This document shows positions 41,624-51,727 of a DNA stretch of 64,000 bases, piece by piece. The DNA comes from Sulfuricurvum sp. GTDB taxonomy: Bacteria > Campylobacterota > Campylobacteria > Campylobacterales > Sulfurimonadaceae. The DNA is taken from assembly GCA_030696775.1 (NCBI GenBank), contig JAUYRN010000031.1, positions 310,001-374,000 of the forward strand, in the 5' to 3' direction. Both the position numbers and the translations under genes were made by a program. The notes beneath the pieces were generated by a model. That model did not search any database. It was not told where the DNA came from and saw nothing but the letters and a program-made list of their open reading frames with translations. Within the stretch, counting starts at the first letter, position 1. Each line of letters begins with the position of its first letter.

Positions 41624-42430
41624 TTAACGGTGGCGATCAGAGATCACAACGGATTGCTCTGCATCAAATTTTTCGATTAAAAATACACCTTCTGGCTCTT
41701 GATACACAAGCGGAGTATCCGGCTCACCATTGGTAATATCCGTACCGCGTGGCACTTCATGTCCTAAACGTGAAAAACGCTCGGTATCATAACGGTCGAT
41801 ACGTGCAGGATCACGATTCTCAGGTCCGATAATCTCACGCGCTTCTTTACCGAATATTTTATCAACTTCATACCATGCTGCAAACTCATCACCTTGGAGC
41901 GGATAGGTTTTACGCAATGGGAATCCTTCCCAATCATCGGGCATCAAAATACGTTTCATAAACGGATGGTTATTAACGACCACACCAAACATATCGTACA
42001 TTTCACGCTCAGACCAGTCAGCACTGCGGAAAAGTTTTTCAACGCTTTGGAGTGACTCTTTTTCATCGATTTTACATTTGATACGGAGACGTTTACGTTT
42101 ACTCATACTCAACATTTGATAAAAAATCTCAAATTTTCCCTCAGTTGCAAGCCAATCAATCGCACTCATTTCGGAAAGCTGATTGTATTCACGCTCATTT
42201 TTGAGCATTTCAATGATGGCAAAATTATCGTGCGCATTGATGATAACCACCATTTGATCGACTTGGATATAGGCATCCAAAACCTCAAATTTTGCTTTAA
42301 TTGCATCAAGATCGTGCACAAATACGTCATCACTGCTCACGTCATGTTTCGCAACTTGTGGAGCAACCCAATAACGATCGGTGTAATACGGTTTCTTTTG
42401 TACGTTGTCTTTAGGAGTATACGCTCTCAT
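41624..42430 (-). CDS. nuoC: NuoC, complex I 30-kDa subunit
   Basis: A 268-residue peripheral subunit. The family signature is [21 protein letters not shown] near residue 150, followed by [19 protein letters not shown]. The N-terminal 80 residues extend beyond the usual core. Its start overlaps the nuoB stop by 1 nt, and 10 nt separate it from nuoD. Confidence 0.96.
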   Translation of the reverse strand: MRAYTPKDNVQKKPYYTDRYWVAPQVAKHDVSSDDVFVHDLDAIKAKFEVLDAYIQVDQMVVIINAHDNFAIIEMLKNEREYNQLSEMSAIDWLATEGKFEIFYQMLSMSKRKRLRIKCKIDEKESLQSVEKLFRSADWSEREMYDMFGVVVNNHPFMKRILMPDDWEGFPLRKTYPLQGDEFAAWYEVDKIFGKEAREIIGPENRDPARIDRYDTERFSRLGHEVPRGTDITNGEPDTPLVYQEPEGVFLIEKFDAEQSVVISDRHR

Positions 42431-42939
42431 TACATCAACCTTTTTGGCTTTTGAGCACGAGATGCGCTCTCACGACGAATTTTTTGTTGAAGCATCATAA
42501 CGCCGTATTGCAAGGTTTCTGGACGCGGTGCACAGCCTGGAAGATACAAATCAACAGGAATAACACGGTCTACGCCCTGAACGGTTGCATAGGTATTAAA
42601 CATACCCCCCGTATTCGCGCATGAACCCATAGAGATAACCCATTTTGGCTCTGTCATTTGGTCATACAAACGGCGGATAAATTCCGCATGTTTTTTGGTC
42701 AATGTCCCAGCAACAACCATCAATTCTGCTTGACGCGGAGAAGCACGGAAAATCGTACCAAAACGGTCAAAGTCATAGCGAGATGCACCCGAAGCCATCA
42801 TCTCAATACCGCAACACGCCAAACCATATGTCAATGCCCACAACGAGTTGGAACGACCCCAGTTGACAACTTTGTCAATTGTGGTCAGCGCAACAGGAAG
42901 ACCGCCGTCTTTTAAATAATTTACTTGATGTTGTGCCAT
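42430..42939 (-). CDS. nuoB: NuoB, complex I N2-cluster subunit
   Basis: A 169-residue subunit that binds cluster N2, the last iron-sulfur centre before quinone. Ligand motifs: the tandem-cysteine [18 protein letters not shown] and LPGCAPRPE. The frame is open to 42960, but the ATG at 42939 follows GGAG at the right distance and starts at the family N-terminus (MAQHQVNYL). The start lies inside the 3' end of nuoA, a 19-nt overlap. Confidence 0.97.
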   Translation of the reverse strand: MAQHQVNYLKDGGLPVALTTIDKVVNWGRSNSLWALTYGLACCGIEMMASGASRYDFDRFGTIFRASPRQAELMVVAGTLTKKHAEFIRRLYDQMTEPKWVISMGSCANTGGMFNTYATVQGVDRVIPVDLYLPGCAPRPETLQYGVMMLQQKIRRESASRAQKPKRLM

Positions 42940-43310
42940 TCGAGGGCTCCTTTCTTCCACGCATAAACAAATCCGATAGCCAAGAGGAGAATAAACATCA
43001 TCATCTCAGCAAAACCAAACCAGCCAAGCAATTTAAAATCAATCGCCCACGGAAACATAAAAACAATCTCAACATCAAACAATAAAAACAACAACGCAAA
43101 CAGATAAAACTGCGTTGAAATACGGTTTGGCTGCTTACTCACCTCTGGTCCGCATTCGTACGGGGAAAGTTTTATTTTTTCCGTGTCTTTAGCCGCGAGC
43201 GCGCGACTGGCTAAGCGTGCAAGTACCGTTGTCGCATAAAATGCCCCAAACGTAAGTACAAACAGCACAAATACCCCAAAATAAGGATTTGCTACGTTGT
43301 AGTGCTCCAT
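42921..43310 (-). CDS. nuoA: NuoA, complex I membrane subunit
   Basis: A 129-residue, three-helix subunit. The conserved loop is [10 protein letters not shown] near residue 48, followed by the second-helix segment [21 protein letters not shown]. It is the first gene of the 15-gene operon; pflA follows nuoN at the far end. Confidence 0.96.
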   Translation of the reverse strand: MEHYNVANPYFGVFVLFVLTFGAFYATTVLARLASRALAAKDTEKIKLSPYECGPEVSKQPNRISTQFYLFALLFLLFDVEIVFMFPWAIDFKLLGWFGFAEMMMFILLLAIGFVYAWKKGALEWHNIK

Positions 43311-43625
43311 GAGTCCGACCTTTTCGTATTATGATCTACCTGCATTCTGACGTGCAAGAAATAAACAATTATTGCACTATAACCAAAAGTGAGTTAAACA
43401 AACCCTTATACAAAAGAACTTATTTTGACTCTGTTACTTTTGTAAACACATACGTTTTATAGCAACAGCAAATTGTTATATTTTGTAACAAAAATATATT
43501 TTTTCTTGCTTTTTATACTAGTTTTGATACATATGCAAGGGATAATAAGAAACATTTAGCAGTGTAGTTTAGCTGACGAGTAGAAGAATAAAGATGCGTT
43601 ACCAAAAGTAACTTCAAAACAATGG
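43311..43625. promoter_or_regulatory. nuo operon upstream region
   Basis: This AT-rich 315-bp gap separates tRNA-Arg(CCU) from nuoA. A leftward TATAGT (43376-43381) lies 66 nt before the nuoA ATG and is the best -10 candidate. A GCAAG/CTTGC pair flanks a T-rich core near 43508-43543. No open frame of note and no clear operator are visible. Confidence 0.4.
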
Positions 43626-43702
43626 TGGTGCGCCTTACAGGATTCGAACCTGTGACCCTCAGCTTAGGAAGCCGATGCTCTATCCATCTGAGCTAAAAGC
43701 GC
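43626..43702 (-). tRNA. tRNA-Arg (anticodon CCU)
   Basis: A 77-nt cloverleaf on the leftward strand with encoded CCA. Acceptor stem GCGCTTT/AAGGCGC, D arm GCTC/GAGC, anticodon stem TCGGC/GCTGA with loop TTCCTAA (anticodon CCU, reading AGG), and T arm ACAGG/CCTGT around TTCGAAT. It lies between the AAA+ ATPase terminator region and the nuo operon, both in the same direction. No duplicated 3' end is visible nearby. Confidence 0.95.
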
Positions 43703-43729
43703 AAAAAGTAAAAATACACTGTCATACTT

Positions 43730-43812
43730 GAAAACGAAAGTTTTCGTAGCTTTATGGGGCGGCAAGGGATATTTGTCCCTGCGACTAAAACGAACTTGTC
43801 CGTTTTAGTGCG
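43730..43812 (-). terminator. Triple hairpin after the AAA+ ATPase gene
   Basis: Three consecutive stem-loops follow the ATPase stop: GAAAAC/GTTTTC around GAAA, AGGGA/TCCCT around TATTTG, and ACTAAAACG/CGTTTTAGT around AACTTGTC. The last has a perfect 9-bp stem. No long U-tract follows any of them. They could end the leftward mRNA or protect its 3' end before the tRNA. Confidence 0.5.
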
Positions 43813-43821
43813 TAGCATCAC

Positions 43822-45558
43822 TTAGCGATTCAAAAAACCTACTGATTTTTCACTGTCGAAACTTCCTTGTTTCTCTTTAAGGATTTCATCTTCAAAATCA
43901 CTTAACATGAAAACAGCGTTATCTCGAGCTGCGACATTATAGGCGGTATTTTTTACGATCAGATTAATCTGTCCCCCAGTTAATGGGTGATGGATAAGCT
44001 TTTCGACATTAAATCCTTCCTCAAATGGAGCATGCTTAGGAAGCATCATCTTCCAAAGGTCTAACCGCTGTTCTTTATCCGGTTTTTTGAACTCAATTTT
44101 ATAGTTGAATCGCCGAGAAAAAGCTTTGTCAATATTTTCAAGCAAGTTTGTCGTAGCGATCAAAATCCCTTGAAATTTTTCGATTTGCTCTAAAAAGATA
44201 TTTTGCATCTGATTGTGCATCTGATCGGCGGATGAGCCAACACCGCTTGAACGTGATGCCAAAAACTGATCGGCTTCGTTAAGAAGTAAAATCGGCTCTG
44301 TTTTCGTTTGCTTCGTCAAATCTGCATAGGTATCGAAGATTTTACGAACATTTTTTTCTGACTCCCCGATGTACATTGAGAGAATCTTCGAACAATCAAA
44401 ACTCAGCACTTGGCGCTTTAGTGAACGTGAAAGCGAATGAGCCGTGAGGGTTTTACCGGTACCTGGAGGGCCGTAAAAAATAATTCTTGCGTCGATACCT
44501 GCTTTTTTATCTTTCACCCCCCACTGATGCAAACGCGTTATGACCTCTTTGTCCAGTTGACGCATTAGGTTTTGGAGCGTTTTCTCAGTGGAAGTATTGA
44601 GAACAACATTTTCTAAAGAAGTAACCGGCTCGATCAGCTCAAAAATTTCTTGCTCTTTGATGAGCATATCGAGCTTGAGCTTGCTTGCCTTTTTCTTTTT
44701 TTGTGGGTGCATAATGCTTTGAAGTACCTCATCAACGATGTAAAAAGCACGGCTTATCCCTCCAAAAGGATTGAGCATCTCTTCGTAATCGATGACATCA
44801 TCGTTAATCAATCGCGCACCGTCTTCGAGCAATGCACGGTTTTTTATCCGTTCATAATCATCGAAACTGATGAGATCGATCAGAGTATTCATCTCACGCA
44901 GATTTCCCTCGGTCGCACTGTATTCCTCTTTTAACAACGCTAAAAAAATCACCTGTTCTTTTGGCTCTAACTTTTTTTGCTTGAAAAAACGATCCAGTAC
45001 AACATCTTGAGAGGTTTGTGCAATCCGTTCGTCTATTCGTTTTTCCAACAAATCAAGCTTATTTTGAATTCGATTTATCCCCAGCGAGTGATCGTTCCCG
45101 CTGTTGCGAACAATCGACATTTTTTGATACAACTCAATGCGAAAAAATTGGTCTTGCAAGTATTCCAAATGATCGGCATACGGCTTGATCTCTGGGAGCG
45201 TCATCTCTAACGATCCCTCTTCGAGAAGTTTCATAAAAATTGATGTAAGCGCCACTGGGGTATTAAAAAGCTCTAATACAGAAAGTTCACTGATTTTGAT
45301 CGGAGTAAAGGAGTGGTGAGTAATCCATCCAAGTTCCAAAAGAGTTTTTACTTCTCCGAAATGGGTTAAATACTCATAATTCTCTGCACCATAAATCTCT
45401 TGCAGCAATTCAAAAACAGGAACATCTTCTTGGGACTGCAAAAATTTCTGCGTTAAAAGCTGTAAAATTTTTGCCTCTTCTACGGTACATTTGAGCTGTG
45501 AAAAAATATGACTCTTCTCTATGATTTCATTTTCTAAAAAATCGATTAAATATTTCAA
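43822..45558 (-). CDS. AAA+ ATPase (Cj0377-like)
   Basis: A 578-residue protein. The N-terminal 330 residues are helical and family-specific with no recognised domain. An AAA+ module follows at about 340-545: Walker A GPPGTGKT, Walker B ILLLNEAD (the usual first Asp is Asn), sensor-1 IATTNLLENID, and arginine-finger region AFSRRFNYKI. It resembles conserved Campylobacterota proteins of similar length such as Cj0377. The N-for-D change in Walker B occurs in several AAA subfamilies and need not abolish activity. Substrate is unknown. It overlaps the acyl-CoA ligase gene by 4 nt. Confidence 0.85.
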   Translation of the reverse strand: MKYLIDFLENEIIEKSHIFSQLKCTVEEAKILQLLTQKFLQSQEDVPVFELLQEIYGAENYEYLTHFGEVKTLLELGWITHHSFTPIKISELSVLELFNTPVALTSIFMKLLEEGSLEMTLPEIKPYADHLEYLQDQFFRIELYQKMSIVRNSGNDHSLGINRIQNKLDLLEKRIDERIAQTSQDVVLDRFFKQKKLEPKEQVIFLALLKEEYSATEGNLREMNTLIDLISFDDYERIKNRALLEDGARLINDDVIDYEEMLNPFGGISRAFYIVDEVLQSIMHPQKKKKASKLKLDMLIKEQEIFELIEPVTSLENVVLNTSTEKTLQNLMRQLDKEVITRLHQWGVKDKKAGIDARIIFYGPPGTGKTLTAHSLSRSLKRQVLSFDCSKILSMYIGESEKNVRKIFDTYADLTKQTKTEPILLLNEADQFLASRSSGVGSSADQMHNQMQNIFLEQIEKFQGILIATTNLLENIDKAFSRRFNYKIEFKKPDKEQRLDLWKMMLPKHAPFEEGFNVEKLIHHPLTGGQINLIVKNTAYNVAARDNAVFMLSDFEDEILKEKQGSFDSEKSVGFLNR

Positions 45559-47096
45559 TAATTTCCTTCTTTTAGTACCCGTTTGAGTACTTTGCCTGTA
45601 GCGGTTTTCGGTAGAGATTCTACCACAGTAATGGTTTTAGGTATTTTAAACGAGGCTAAATGCTCTTTGAGTTCAGATTTAATCTGAGAGGGAGCAATGT
45701 GTTCGAACCCCTCTTCAAGCTCAATAAATGCTATGGGCACTTCACCGCTATGCGGATCGCTTTGCCCAATCACAGCAGCAAGCTTTACACTTGGCAATAA
45801 CATAAGACACTCTTCGATCTGACGCGGATAGATATTAAGCCCTTTGGAAATGATCAAATCTTTGATCCGATCAACGATGTAAATATACCCTTCCTCATCA
45901 ATTTTTGCCATATCACCGGTACGAAGCCAGCCATTTTGAATCACTTTATCACTCTCGACCGGATCATTTAAATACCCGCTCATCACACAATCCCCTCGTA
46001 CAATCAGTTCACCCACCTCACCATACGGCAGTTCAAGCATCTCTTCATCCACAATCTTCACTTCATATCCTGCTAGCGGCAATCCGACGGAAAGAAGCTT
46101 TTGCTTTTCAATGGGATTAATCGCAACCGCAGGAGAACATTCACTCAGTCCATATCCTTCGAGCATCGTGGCGCGTTTAAATGTAGCATGAAAACGATTT
46201 ATAGTATCTTCACTCAGCGCTGAACCACCGGAGATAAAACAGCGAATGCGGTTAAACCATAGAAAATACCATGGGAGCTTAGCACGAAGCAATGCATTGT
46301 AAATATCCGGAACTCCCATAAATACTGTTACTTGTTTGAACAGTGTTTGTTTTAGAATATTACTAAAAGGCAAGATCGAGGGGACAATCACGGAAGAGGC
46401 TTGCAAAAATAATGGTAACATCACCATTATCGAAAACGTAAAAGAATGAAACATCGGAAGGTAGACAATAAAACGGTCCCGATGATTTAAATCAAACCGT
46501 TCCTGCGCCCCAATAAGATTGGAAAACAAATTACGATTGCTAATCATCGCCCCTTTAGGGTTACCCGTCGTCCCTGAGGTGTAAAAAATAACGGCCGTAT
46601 CATCTAAAGCAAGCGACTCAGCTTCTCGGATTTCATCTTTTTTAGGAAGGGCATTTATTTCGTAATGATGAGAAGCATTAAGAGGGGACTGATCAATCCA
46701 AATGGTAGCTTTTAGACTTGGTACATCTTTTTCCAGGCTTTGCGTTTCCGCTTTGAGCTTGTATCCCGTAATCAACACTTTGGCACAGCAGTCTTGGAGC
46801 ATATAGCGATACTCTTCATTTTTAAGCATCGTATTAATAGGAACGACCACTGCTCCAATTTTGTTAATAGCAAAAATACTCACGACAAATTCAACACTGT
46901 TAGGACAAATCAACGCAATGCGATCTCCGTGCCCTACTCTCAAAGCACGAAGCGATTGCGCAAGATCATCTACCTTATTGAGTAATTGAGTGTAGCTATA
47001 GCTCTCATTAGCAATAAAAATTGCTTTTTTACTCGCATTCGTCTGAGTGACCGATTTGAGCATCTCATAAAAATTTTCAAACGGGTACTGAATCAA
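45555..47096 (-). CDS. AMP-binding acyl-CoA ligase (FadD-like)
   Basis: A 513-residue adenylate-forming enzyme. Motifs: the P-loop YTSGTTGNPKG near residue 175, MLEGYGLSECSP near 308, WLRTGDMAKIDEEGYIYIVDR near 390, and the C-terminal catalytic lysine region LPKTATGKVLKR. These are standard for long- or medium-chain fatty acyl-CoA ligases. The overlap with the fadL-like gene at the operon start suggests a role in activating imported fatty acids. Chain-length preference cannot be read from the sequence. Confidence 0.92.
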   Translation of the reverse strand: MIQYPFENFYEMLKSVTQTNASKKAIFIANESYSYTQLLNKVDDLAQSLRALRVGHGDRIALICPNSVEFVVSIFAINKIGAVVVPINTMLKNEEYRYMLQDCCAKVLITGYKLKAETQSLEKDVPSLKATIWIDQSPLNASHHYEINALPKKDEIREAESLALDDTAVIFYTSGTTGNPKGAMISNRNLFSNLIGAQERFDLNHRDRFIVYLPMFHSFTFSIMVMLPLFLQASSVIVPSILPFSNILKQTLFKQVTVFMGVPDIYNALLRAKLPWYFLWFNRIRCFISGGSALSEDTINRFHATFKRATMLEGYGLSECSPAVAINPIEKQKLLSVGLPLAGYEVKIVDEEMLELPYGEVGELIVRGDCVMSGYLNDPVESDKVIQNGWLRTGDMAKIDEEGYIYIVDRIKDLIISKGLNIYPRQIEECLMLLPSVKLAAVIGQSDPHSGEVPIAFIELEEGFEHIAPSQIKSELKEHLASFKIPKTITVVESLPKTATGKVLKRVLKEGNY

Positions 47097-48328
47097 AAGC
47101 GATACTCGATTCCTGCAGTAACGAGATAGGCACGGGCATTGGAGAATTCGCCATTAATTGTACTGTTATGGACTTTACGCGATTCTTTCATATCAACGAG
47201 TCCCGCAAGACCAATGTTCCATGACTTATCGATTTGGTAACGACCGCCCATAGACACGATCCATGCATTCGAATCGGGTAGTTCATAACCTAAAGTTGAT
47301 TCAGGAACAGGTGTTTCATCGTATGCCAAACCTGCCATCGCCGTCCATTTATCGTATTTTTGGGTAAGTCCTAAACGGTAAGTGTTGGTGTTTTCCCAGT
47401 TTTTAGGTACGGGTGTTCCAAAAGCAACTGTCGCCGCATTCACAGTGCTATCATAATTAAAATCAAGATTTTTATACGCTGACCAATAGGTTCGCTCAAA
47501 CACTGCTTCAACCGTAGTCCCCGTATTAAACGTATACGCTGCCGCAAGATTGAGTGCCGCAGGTAGAGGAATCGTGACGCTTGCAGGACCGCTATAAGCA
47601 GCATGACTCGGATGAGCCGATGGAAGATAGTTTAAAGTAGCACTCCCCTCTACGTTCAAATTGATATTAGAACGATAGGTTGCTGCTAATGAGAGATTCT
47701 GAATAGGTCGATAATCGAGTGCCAAGTTATATCCATAATCAATAGCATCCCCAGTCAAATCGCGAGAAACCTGTGTTGCGCCTGTATCACTTTTAACAAT
47801 CCCGCTAGAGTGAACAATTCGAAAACCAACCCCCATACTCACGGTATCACTGAGTGGTATAGCCATAGAAGGATTAAACTCTACCGTTTCAAGAGTGAAC
47901 TCTTCAGCACTTGATTTTGCCGGTTGATTTTCCCATCGCTTCGACAATCCAGCCGGAACAACAATACTAAACCCGACACGAGCACCATCATCCCCTAACT
48001 TTTTAGACGTATAATGAAGTGACGGAACTATAAAATTCTCTTTTTTAGAATTTATATCATAAGGCCCAGTTGTTCCTGTCGTTGGTGTCGTATAGGTACC
48101 TTGATAATTAATAGAACTCAATCCAATATAAGTCGCATCCACTTCCAGAAGATTTGCATCGTCGTTATAGACCATAGCAGCAGGATTATAATATGCTGCA
48201 TCTGCACCGTGCGCATTAGCAACATACGCTGCACTCAGTGCCGTTGCATTGATGGAACTCTCAGGGATTGCATATCCCCCTGCCATAAGTGTCGCTGCTG
48301 CAACTGCTGAAATTACGATGATTTTCAT
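47093..48328 (-). CDS. fadL: FadL/OmpP1/TodX-family outer-membrane transporter
   Basis: A 411-residue outer-membrane beta-barrel for uptake of long-chain fatty acids or hydrophobic compounds. A short signal peptide (cleavage near AAATLMAGGYA) is followed by the family's N-terminal plug segment with ALSAAYVANAHGADAAYYNPAAM, and the protein ends in EYRF, a C-terminal aromatic barrel signal. The ATG overlaps the acyl-CoA ligase arrangement, making an import-plus-activation pair. It lies 3 nt after the nfo stop. Confidence 0.92.
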   Translation of the reverse strand: MKIIVISAVAAATLMAGGYAIPESSINATALSAAYVANAHGADAAYYNPAAMVYNDDANLLEVDATYIGLSSINYQGTYTTPTTGTTGPYDINSKKENFIVPSLHYTSKKLGDDGARVGFSIVVPAGLSKRWENQPAKSSAEEFTLETVEFNPSMAIPLSDTVSMGVGFRIVHSSGIVKSDTGATQVSRDLTGDAIDYGYNLALDYRPIQNLSLAATYRSNINLNVEGSATLNYLPSAHPSHAAYSGPASVTIPLPAALNLAAAYTFNTGTTVEAVFERTYWSAYKNLDFNYDSTVNAATVAFGTPVPKNWENTNTYRLGLTQKYDKWTAMAGLAYDETPVPESTLGYELPDSNAWIVSMGGRYQIDKSWNIGLAGLVDMKESRKVHNSTINGEFSNARAYLVTAGIEYRF

Positions 48329-48331
48329 ACT

Positions 48332-49177
48332 TTACTCCTGCATTGAATATAAAAGTTCTATCTCTTGTGCCCAAATGGTCTCATCAATCGTCTCTAGGAC
48401 GAGTGGTATATCATCCATACGAGGATCGTTCATGAGAAAATGAAATGCATCTAATCCGATTTTTCCCTTACCAAGCGAGTCATGTCGGTCAACATGAGAC
48501 CCTAAATCAGGTTTTGAATCATTAATATGCATCCCTTTAAGATACTTAAATCCTATTATTGTATCAAATTCTTTCCAAGTTGCATCATACGCTTCGCGGG
48601 TACGAATATCATATCCTGCGGTGAACATATGACACGTATCGATACACACACCTACACGAGATTTGTCATCAATACGCTCGATGATGGCTGCAATATGCTC
48701 GAATCTCCATCCCAGATTAGACCCTTGACCAGCGGTATTTTCGATGGTGAGATTGACACCTTCCACTATTTTAATTGCTTTATTCATACTCATAGCGATT
48801 CGGTCGATACACTCTTCTTCGCTGATTTGTTTGAGATGGCTTCCGGGGTGAAAATTCAATCGATCAAGCCCCAACTGTGAACAACGCTGCAACTCATCGA
48901 TAAACGCTTCTAATGATTTCTCACGCTTCTCTTCTTCGGGATGACCGAGATTGATCAAATATGAATCGTGAGGCAAAATATGACAGGGTTGTATACCGCT
49001 TTTGGCAAGATTGTCTTTAAACAATCCAATCGTCTCATCCTCAAGCGGTTTTGCCGCCCATTGCTTTTGGTTCTTAGTAAAAAGAGCGAACGCTTTCGCC
49101 CCTATTTTCATTGCATTTAGCGGAGCATTAAATACTCCACCTGAAGCGGAGACGTGAGCTCCTACGTATTTAGACAT
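48332..49177 (-). CDS. nfo: Nfo, endonuclease IV
   Basis: A 281-residue TIM-barrel AP endonuclease that cleaves DNA at abasic sites and removes 3' blocking groups. The zinc-site motifs are in order: GAHVSASGG at the start, NFHPGSHL near 110, TIENTAGQG near 144, [16 protein letters not shown] near 174, [22 protein letters not shown] near 213, and LETID near the end. Length is standard. It is first of the leftward nfo-fadL-ligase-ATPase run. Confidence 0.97.
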   Translation of the reverse strand: MSKYVGAHVSASGGVFNAPLNAMKIGAKAFALFTKNQKQWAAKPLEDETIGLFKDNLAKSGIQPCHILPHDSYLINLGHPEEEKREKSLEAFIDELQRCSQLGLDRLNFHPGSHLKQISEEECIDRIAMSMNKAIKIVEGVNLTIENTAGQGSNLGWRFEHIAAIIERIDDKSRVGVCIDTCHMFTAGYDIRTREAYDATWKEFDTIIGFKYLKGMHINDSKPDLGSHVDRHDSLGKGKIGLDAFHFLMNDPRMDDIPLVLETIDETIWAQEIELLYSMQE

Positions 49178-49228
49178 ATATTTTTCCTGTTTTCAAGTAT
49201 GCTATTATAGCTTGCGAGTAGATTTCAT

Positions 49229-49729
49229 TCACTTAGTTTCATTACTGTCACGGATCTCACTGATCTTAATCATTAATCCATTCAGTCGGTCTTTAAAAAA
49301 CGTTTCAGATGAAGAACGGCGATAGACTATATCCATCTCATCGTTTCGTATATTTTGGATTTTTACCCCTCCACATGACTCGCTTGTCCCATTACCATCG
49401 AAAATTGGTTCACCCTGCAGTACACGACGCATCGTGTCACGCGGATAATCTTTATAGAGATATTCGCTTACAAATGCTTCTTCACTCACACATCCGGCAC
49501 TCACACATACTTGTTTATCGATGGATATTTTCTCGACTGCTACGCCTGCGGTAAAAAGTTCCATCTCAACTGCATCGCCTTCATAGCGAAGATATCCCAT
49601 ATCTGCGTATTTCAGCTTGGGGCTTTTGATAACAATCATTTTTGGGGTGCTGATAGAATAGTGTTTCGTTGCGCATCCTCCTACTAGGAGGGCGAACGCA
49701 CTAACCCATAGGATAAAGTATTTTTGCAT
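49229..49729 (-). CDS. Uncharacterised lipoprotein
   Basis: A 166-residue exported lipoprotein with lipobox VGGC (acylated Cys at residue 19). The mature part has a cysteine pair (QVCVSAGC), a later lone cysteine (ESCGG), and no recognised domain. Similar small lipoproteins are common in Campylobacterota. The ATG lies inside the 3' end of the aldo/keto reductase gene (29-nt overlap), so the two are probably co-expressed. Confidence 0.8.
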   Translation of the reverse strand: MQKYFILWVSAFALLVGGCATKHYSISTPKMIVIKSPKLKYADMGYLRYEGDAVEMELFTAGVAVEKISIDKQVCVSAGCVSEEAFVSEYLYKDYPRDTMRRVLQGEPIFDGNGTSESCGGVKIQNIRNDEMDIVYRRSSSETFFKDRLNGLMIKISEIRDSNETK

Positions 49730-50717
49730 GTACCGCGTCCAAAGCGTGATTAATTTCAGGTGAAAGGGTGACGTTCATCGCCGCCAAACTCGCATCGAGC
49801 TGTTGAGGTGTTGTTGCTCCGATGATGGTTGAGGCAACAAAATCAAATTGCTTACTCCATGCAATCGCCATCGTGACAATGTCCATTCCTGACTCATGGG
49901 CAATACGAAGATACTCTTGTGTAGAAGACAGCGTTTTATCGTTTAGAAAACGTGCTGCCATCAATCTCTGACGTTTGTTGGTGGAGTTTACATAATCACT
50001 AAAACGTCCCTGTGCGACACTTGCTTGATTGTATTTTCCGCTCAATATCCCGCCGCCCAATGGTGAGTATGGTAACAGAGAAATATTTTCACTTTTACAC
50101 ACCGCATTAATCCCATCTAAATCACGGCGATTAAGGAGAGAAAAATTATTTTGTACGGATTCAAAGCGAGCTAATTTCTCATATTTTGAGGTCATTGTGG
50201 CTTTCATCACCCCATGGGATGTATCGTTTGAGGTTCCAATATAGCGTACTTTTCCGCTTTGCACCAGTGAATCAAACGCTCTTAATGTCTCTTCGATAGG
50301 GACTATCGGGTCTGGCCAATGCATCTGATACAAATCGATATAATCCGTCCCAAGACGTTTAAGTGAACCCTCGATAGCCCGCTCGATATGAAATCGATCA
50401 CACGCCGTGTATCCATGACGAATCGGAGGAACGAACCATCCTGAAGCAGCACCTGCAACTTTCGTTGCCAGAATCAGGCTGTCACGCGGCTTTGTTTTCA
50501 GCCATCGACCGACCATTTCTTCGGTCAATCCTGCTAATGGTTCAGATGGAGGTACGGGATAGAGTTCTGCCGTATCAAAAAAATTAACCCCGGTATCGTA
50601 TGCTTTGTCCATAATAGCAAACGCATTCTTCTCATCGCATTGACTGCCAAACGTCATTGTTCCCAAACAAATGGGGGAAACACGTAAACCACTGCGTCCG
50701 ATATAACGATATTGCAT
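49701..50717 (-). CDS. Aldo/keto reductase (Tas-like)
   Basis: A 338-residue TIM-barrel NADPH-dependent oxidoreductase of the Tas/AKR type. The catalytic tetrad is visible: Asp50 and Tyr55 in FFDTAELY, Lys in ILATKVAG near residue 86, and His in LYQMHWPD near 135. The C-terminal cofactor segment is ASTIIGATTPQQLDASL. Substrate is unknown; Tas-like enzymes act on a range of carbonyls. It overlaps the downstream lipoprotein start. Confidence 0.92.
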   Translation of the reverse strand: MQYRYIGRSGLRVSPICLGTMTFGSQCDEKNAFAIMDKAYDTGVNFFDTAELYPVPPSEPLAGLTEEMVGRWLKTKPRDSLILATKVAGAASGWFVPPIRHGYTACDRFHIERAIEGSLKRLGTDYIDLYQMHWPDPIVPIEETLRAFDSLVQSGKVRYIGTSNDTSHGVMKATMTSKYEKLARFESVQNNFSLLNRRDLDGINAVCKSENISLLPYSPLGGGILSGKYNQASVAQGRFSDYVNSTNKRQRLMAARFLNDKTLSSTQEYLRIAHESGMDIVTMAIAWSKQFDFVASTIIGATTPQQLDASLAAMNVTLSPEINHALDAVHAKILYPMG

Positions 50718-50753
50718 TAGTTCTCCTGAGCATTTTTCGATATTGTATCGAAA

Positions 50754-51554
50754 TTAACTTGCTGCCTTTAATGCATCATACGCTTCTTGCAGAAGTTTAA
50801 ATTTTTCCGTATATTTGTTGATCACTTCAGGGCTTTTTGTGTGAACGCGGTCAGGATGATATCGTTTTGCCAGCTGTCGATAACGCTGCTTTAGATCTGT
50901 TGGCTTACTGCCGATTGGAAGTTCAAAAAGCGCATGATACCGAATCATTTTATCGATAGCATCGCTTCCCTCGCCCCACCCTTGATGGTGTCCGTAAAGC
51001 TTACTCATAAATTCATCGTCATAACTGTAATTGATCACATAATGGAGCACTTCGCGTCGATTAAGTGCTTTTTCTAAACGTGATTTGGCGCTCAGAGTTG
51101 TAACATCAATGTAAATTTGATTGGAAGTACTGCTCATGACCAAAGAGGAAAGCTGCTGCTTGAGATAGCGCATCACCCAGCGGTTATCGCTCAAAAAAGT
51201 TATTTTAACCCGGCTTGGACCAAAGGCATAAAGCTCAACATTCACTTTTTCAGCTTTGCGATACGGTATCTCGATACGTACAGCAGCACTTTTGCATTTG
51301 CGAAGGGATCGTCGATAAAATGGACTCGAGAGGTCGTTGTCTTTAACATAGCGATCGGTTAGAGAATCGAGAAAATCTTCTTTTTGTTCCGACGAGTTTT
51401 CATTGTTAAGAACCAAAACTCCATTGTCTAAAAAGAGGGTATTGTGAATATGATGATCGAAAAACTCTTCCATCCACGGCTCTTCGAGGGTATTAGAACC
51501 CCCTTGGACGAAAATAGCATTGTTGCGTAAAACGACTCTCACGGATACCACCAT
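50754..51554 (-). CDS. Protein with C-terminal J domain (DnaJ-like co-chaperone)
   Basis: A 266-residue protein. Residues 1-200 have no recognised domain; the C-terminal 65 residues form a J domain with the HPD tripeptide (LAKRYHPDRVHTKS), which stimulates Hsp70 ATPases. A C-terminal J domain is also seen in Campylobacter DjlA-like proteins. The ATG at 51554 has a weak ribosome binding site, so the exact start is uncertain. Client proteins are unknown. Confidence 0.85.
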   Translation of the reverse strand: MVVSVRVVLRNNAIFVQGGSNTLEEPWMEEFFDHHIHNTLFLDNGVLVLNNENSSEQKEDFLDSLTDRYVKDNDLSSPFYRRSLRKCKSAAVRIEIPYRKAEKVNVELYAFGPSRVKITFLSDNRWVMRYLKQQLSSLVMSSTSNQIYIDVTTLSAKSRLEKALNRREVLHYVINYSYDDEFMSKLYGHHQGWGEGSDAIDKMIRYHALFELPIGSKPTDLKQRYRQLAKRYHPDRVHTKSPEVINKYTEKFKLLQEAYDALKAAS

Positions 51555-51589
51555 CTGACATTATTACATCAAACTAAGCAAAAATTATT

Positions 51590-51725
51590 CCACCATTGTT
51601 CTATAACACTCTGCTCTGTGATCTCCAGTTCCCTTCCGATCACTGTGGGATAAAAAATCATATCCGCACCCACGAAAGTGAGGCATCGTGCCATCTCAGG
51701 AAACCATTAATCCCAACAAATCTTT
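51590..51725 (-). pseudogene. Decayed aguB (N-carbamoylputrescine amidase) fragment
   Basis: Leftward translation of about 51630-51725 reads ICWD, stop, then WFPEMARCL and GADMIFYPTVIG, which matches the intact amidase at 53597-54451 (ICWDQWFPETARCL; GADMIFYPTAIG). The Gln codon has become TAA. Beyond it, 51590-51627 matches the coding region for the extreme C-terminus of the same protein, so about 270 bp were lost. Only a broken piece remains. With the intact gene it brackets the hydrolase/lipoprotein pair. Confidence 0.85.
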
Positions 51726-51727
51726 CT

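Noticed and set aside
43822-45558. AAA+ ATPase scored as inactive because of Walker B NE
   Set aside because: LLLNEAD-type Walker B motifs are normal in several AAA subfamilies; the catalytic Glu, Walker A and arginine finger are intact.
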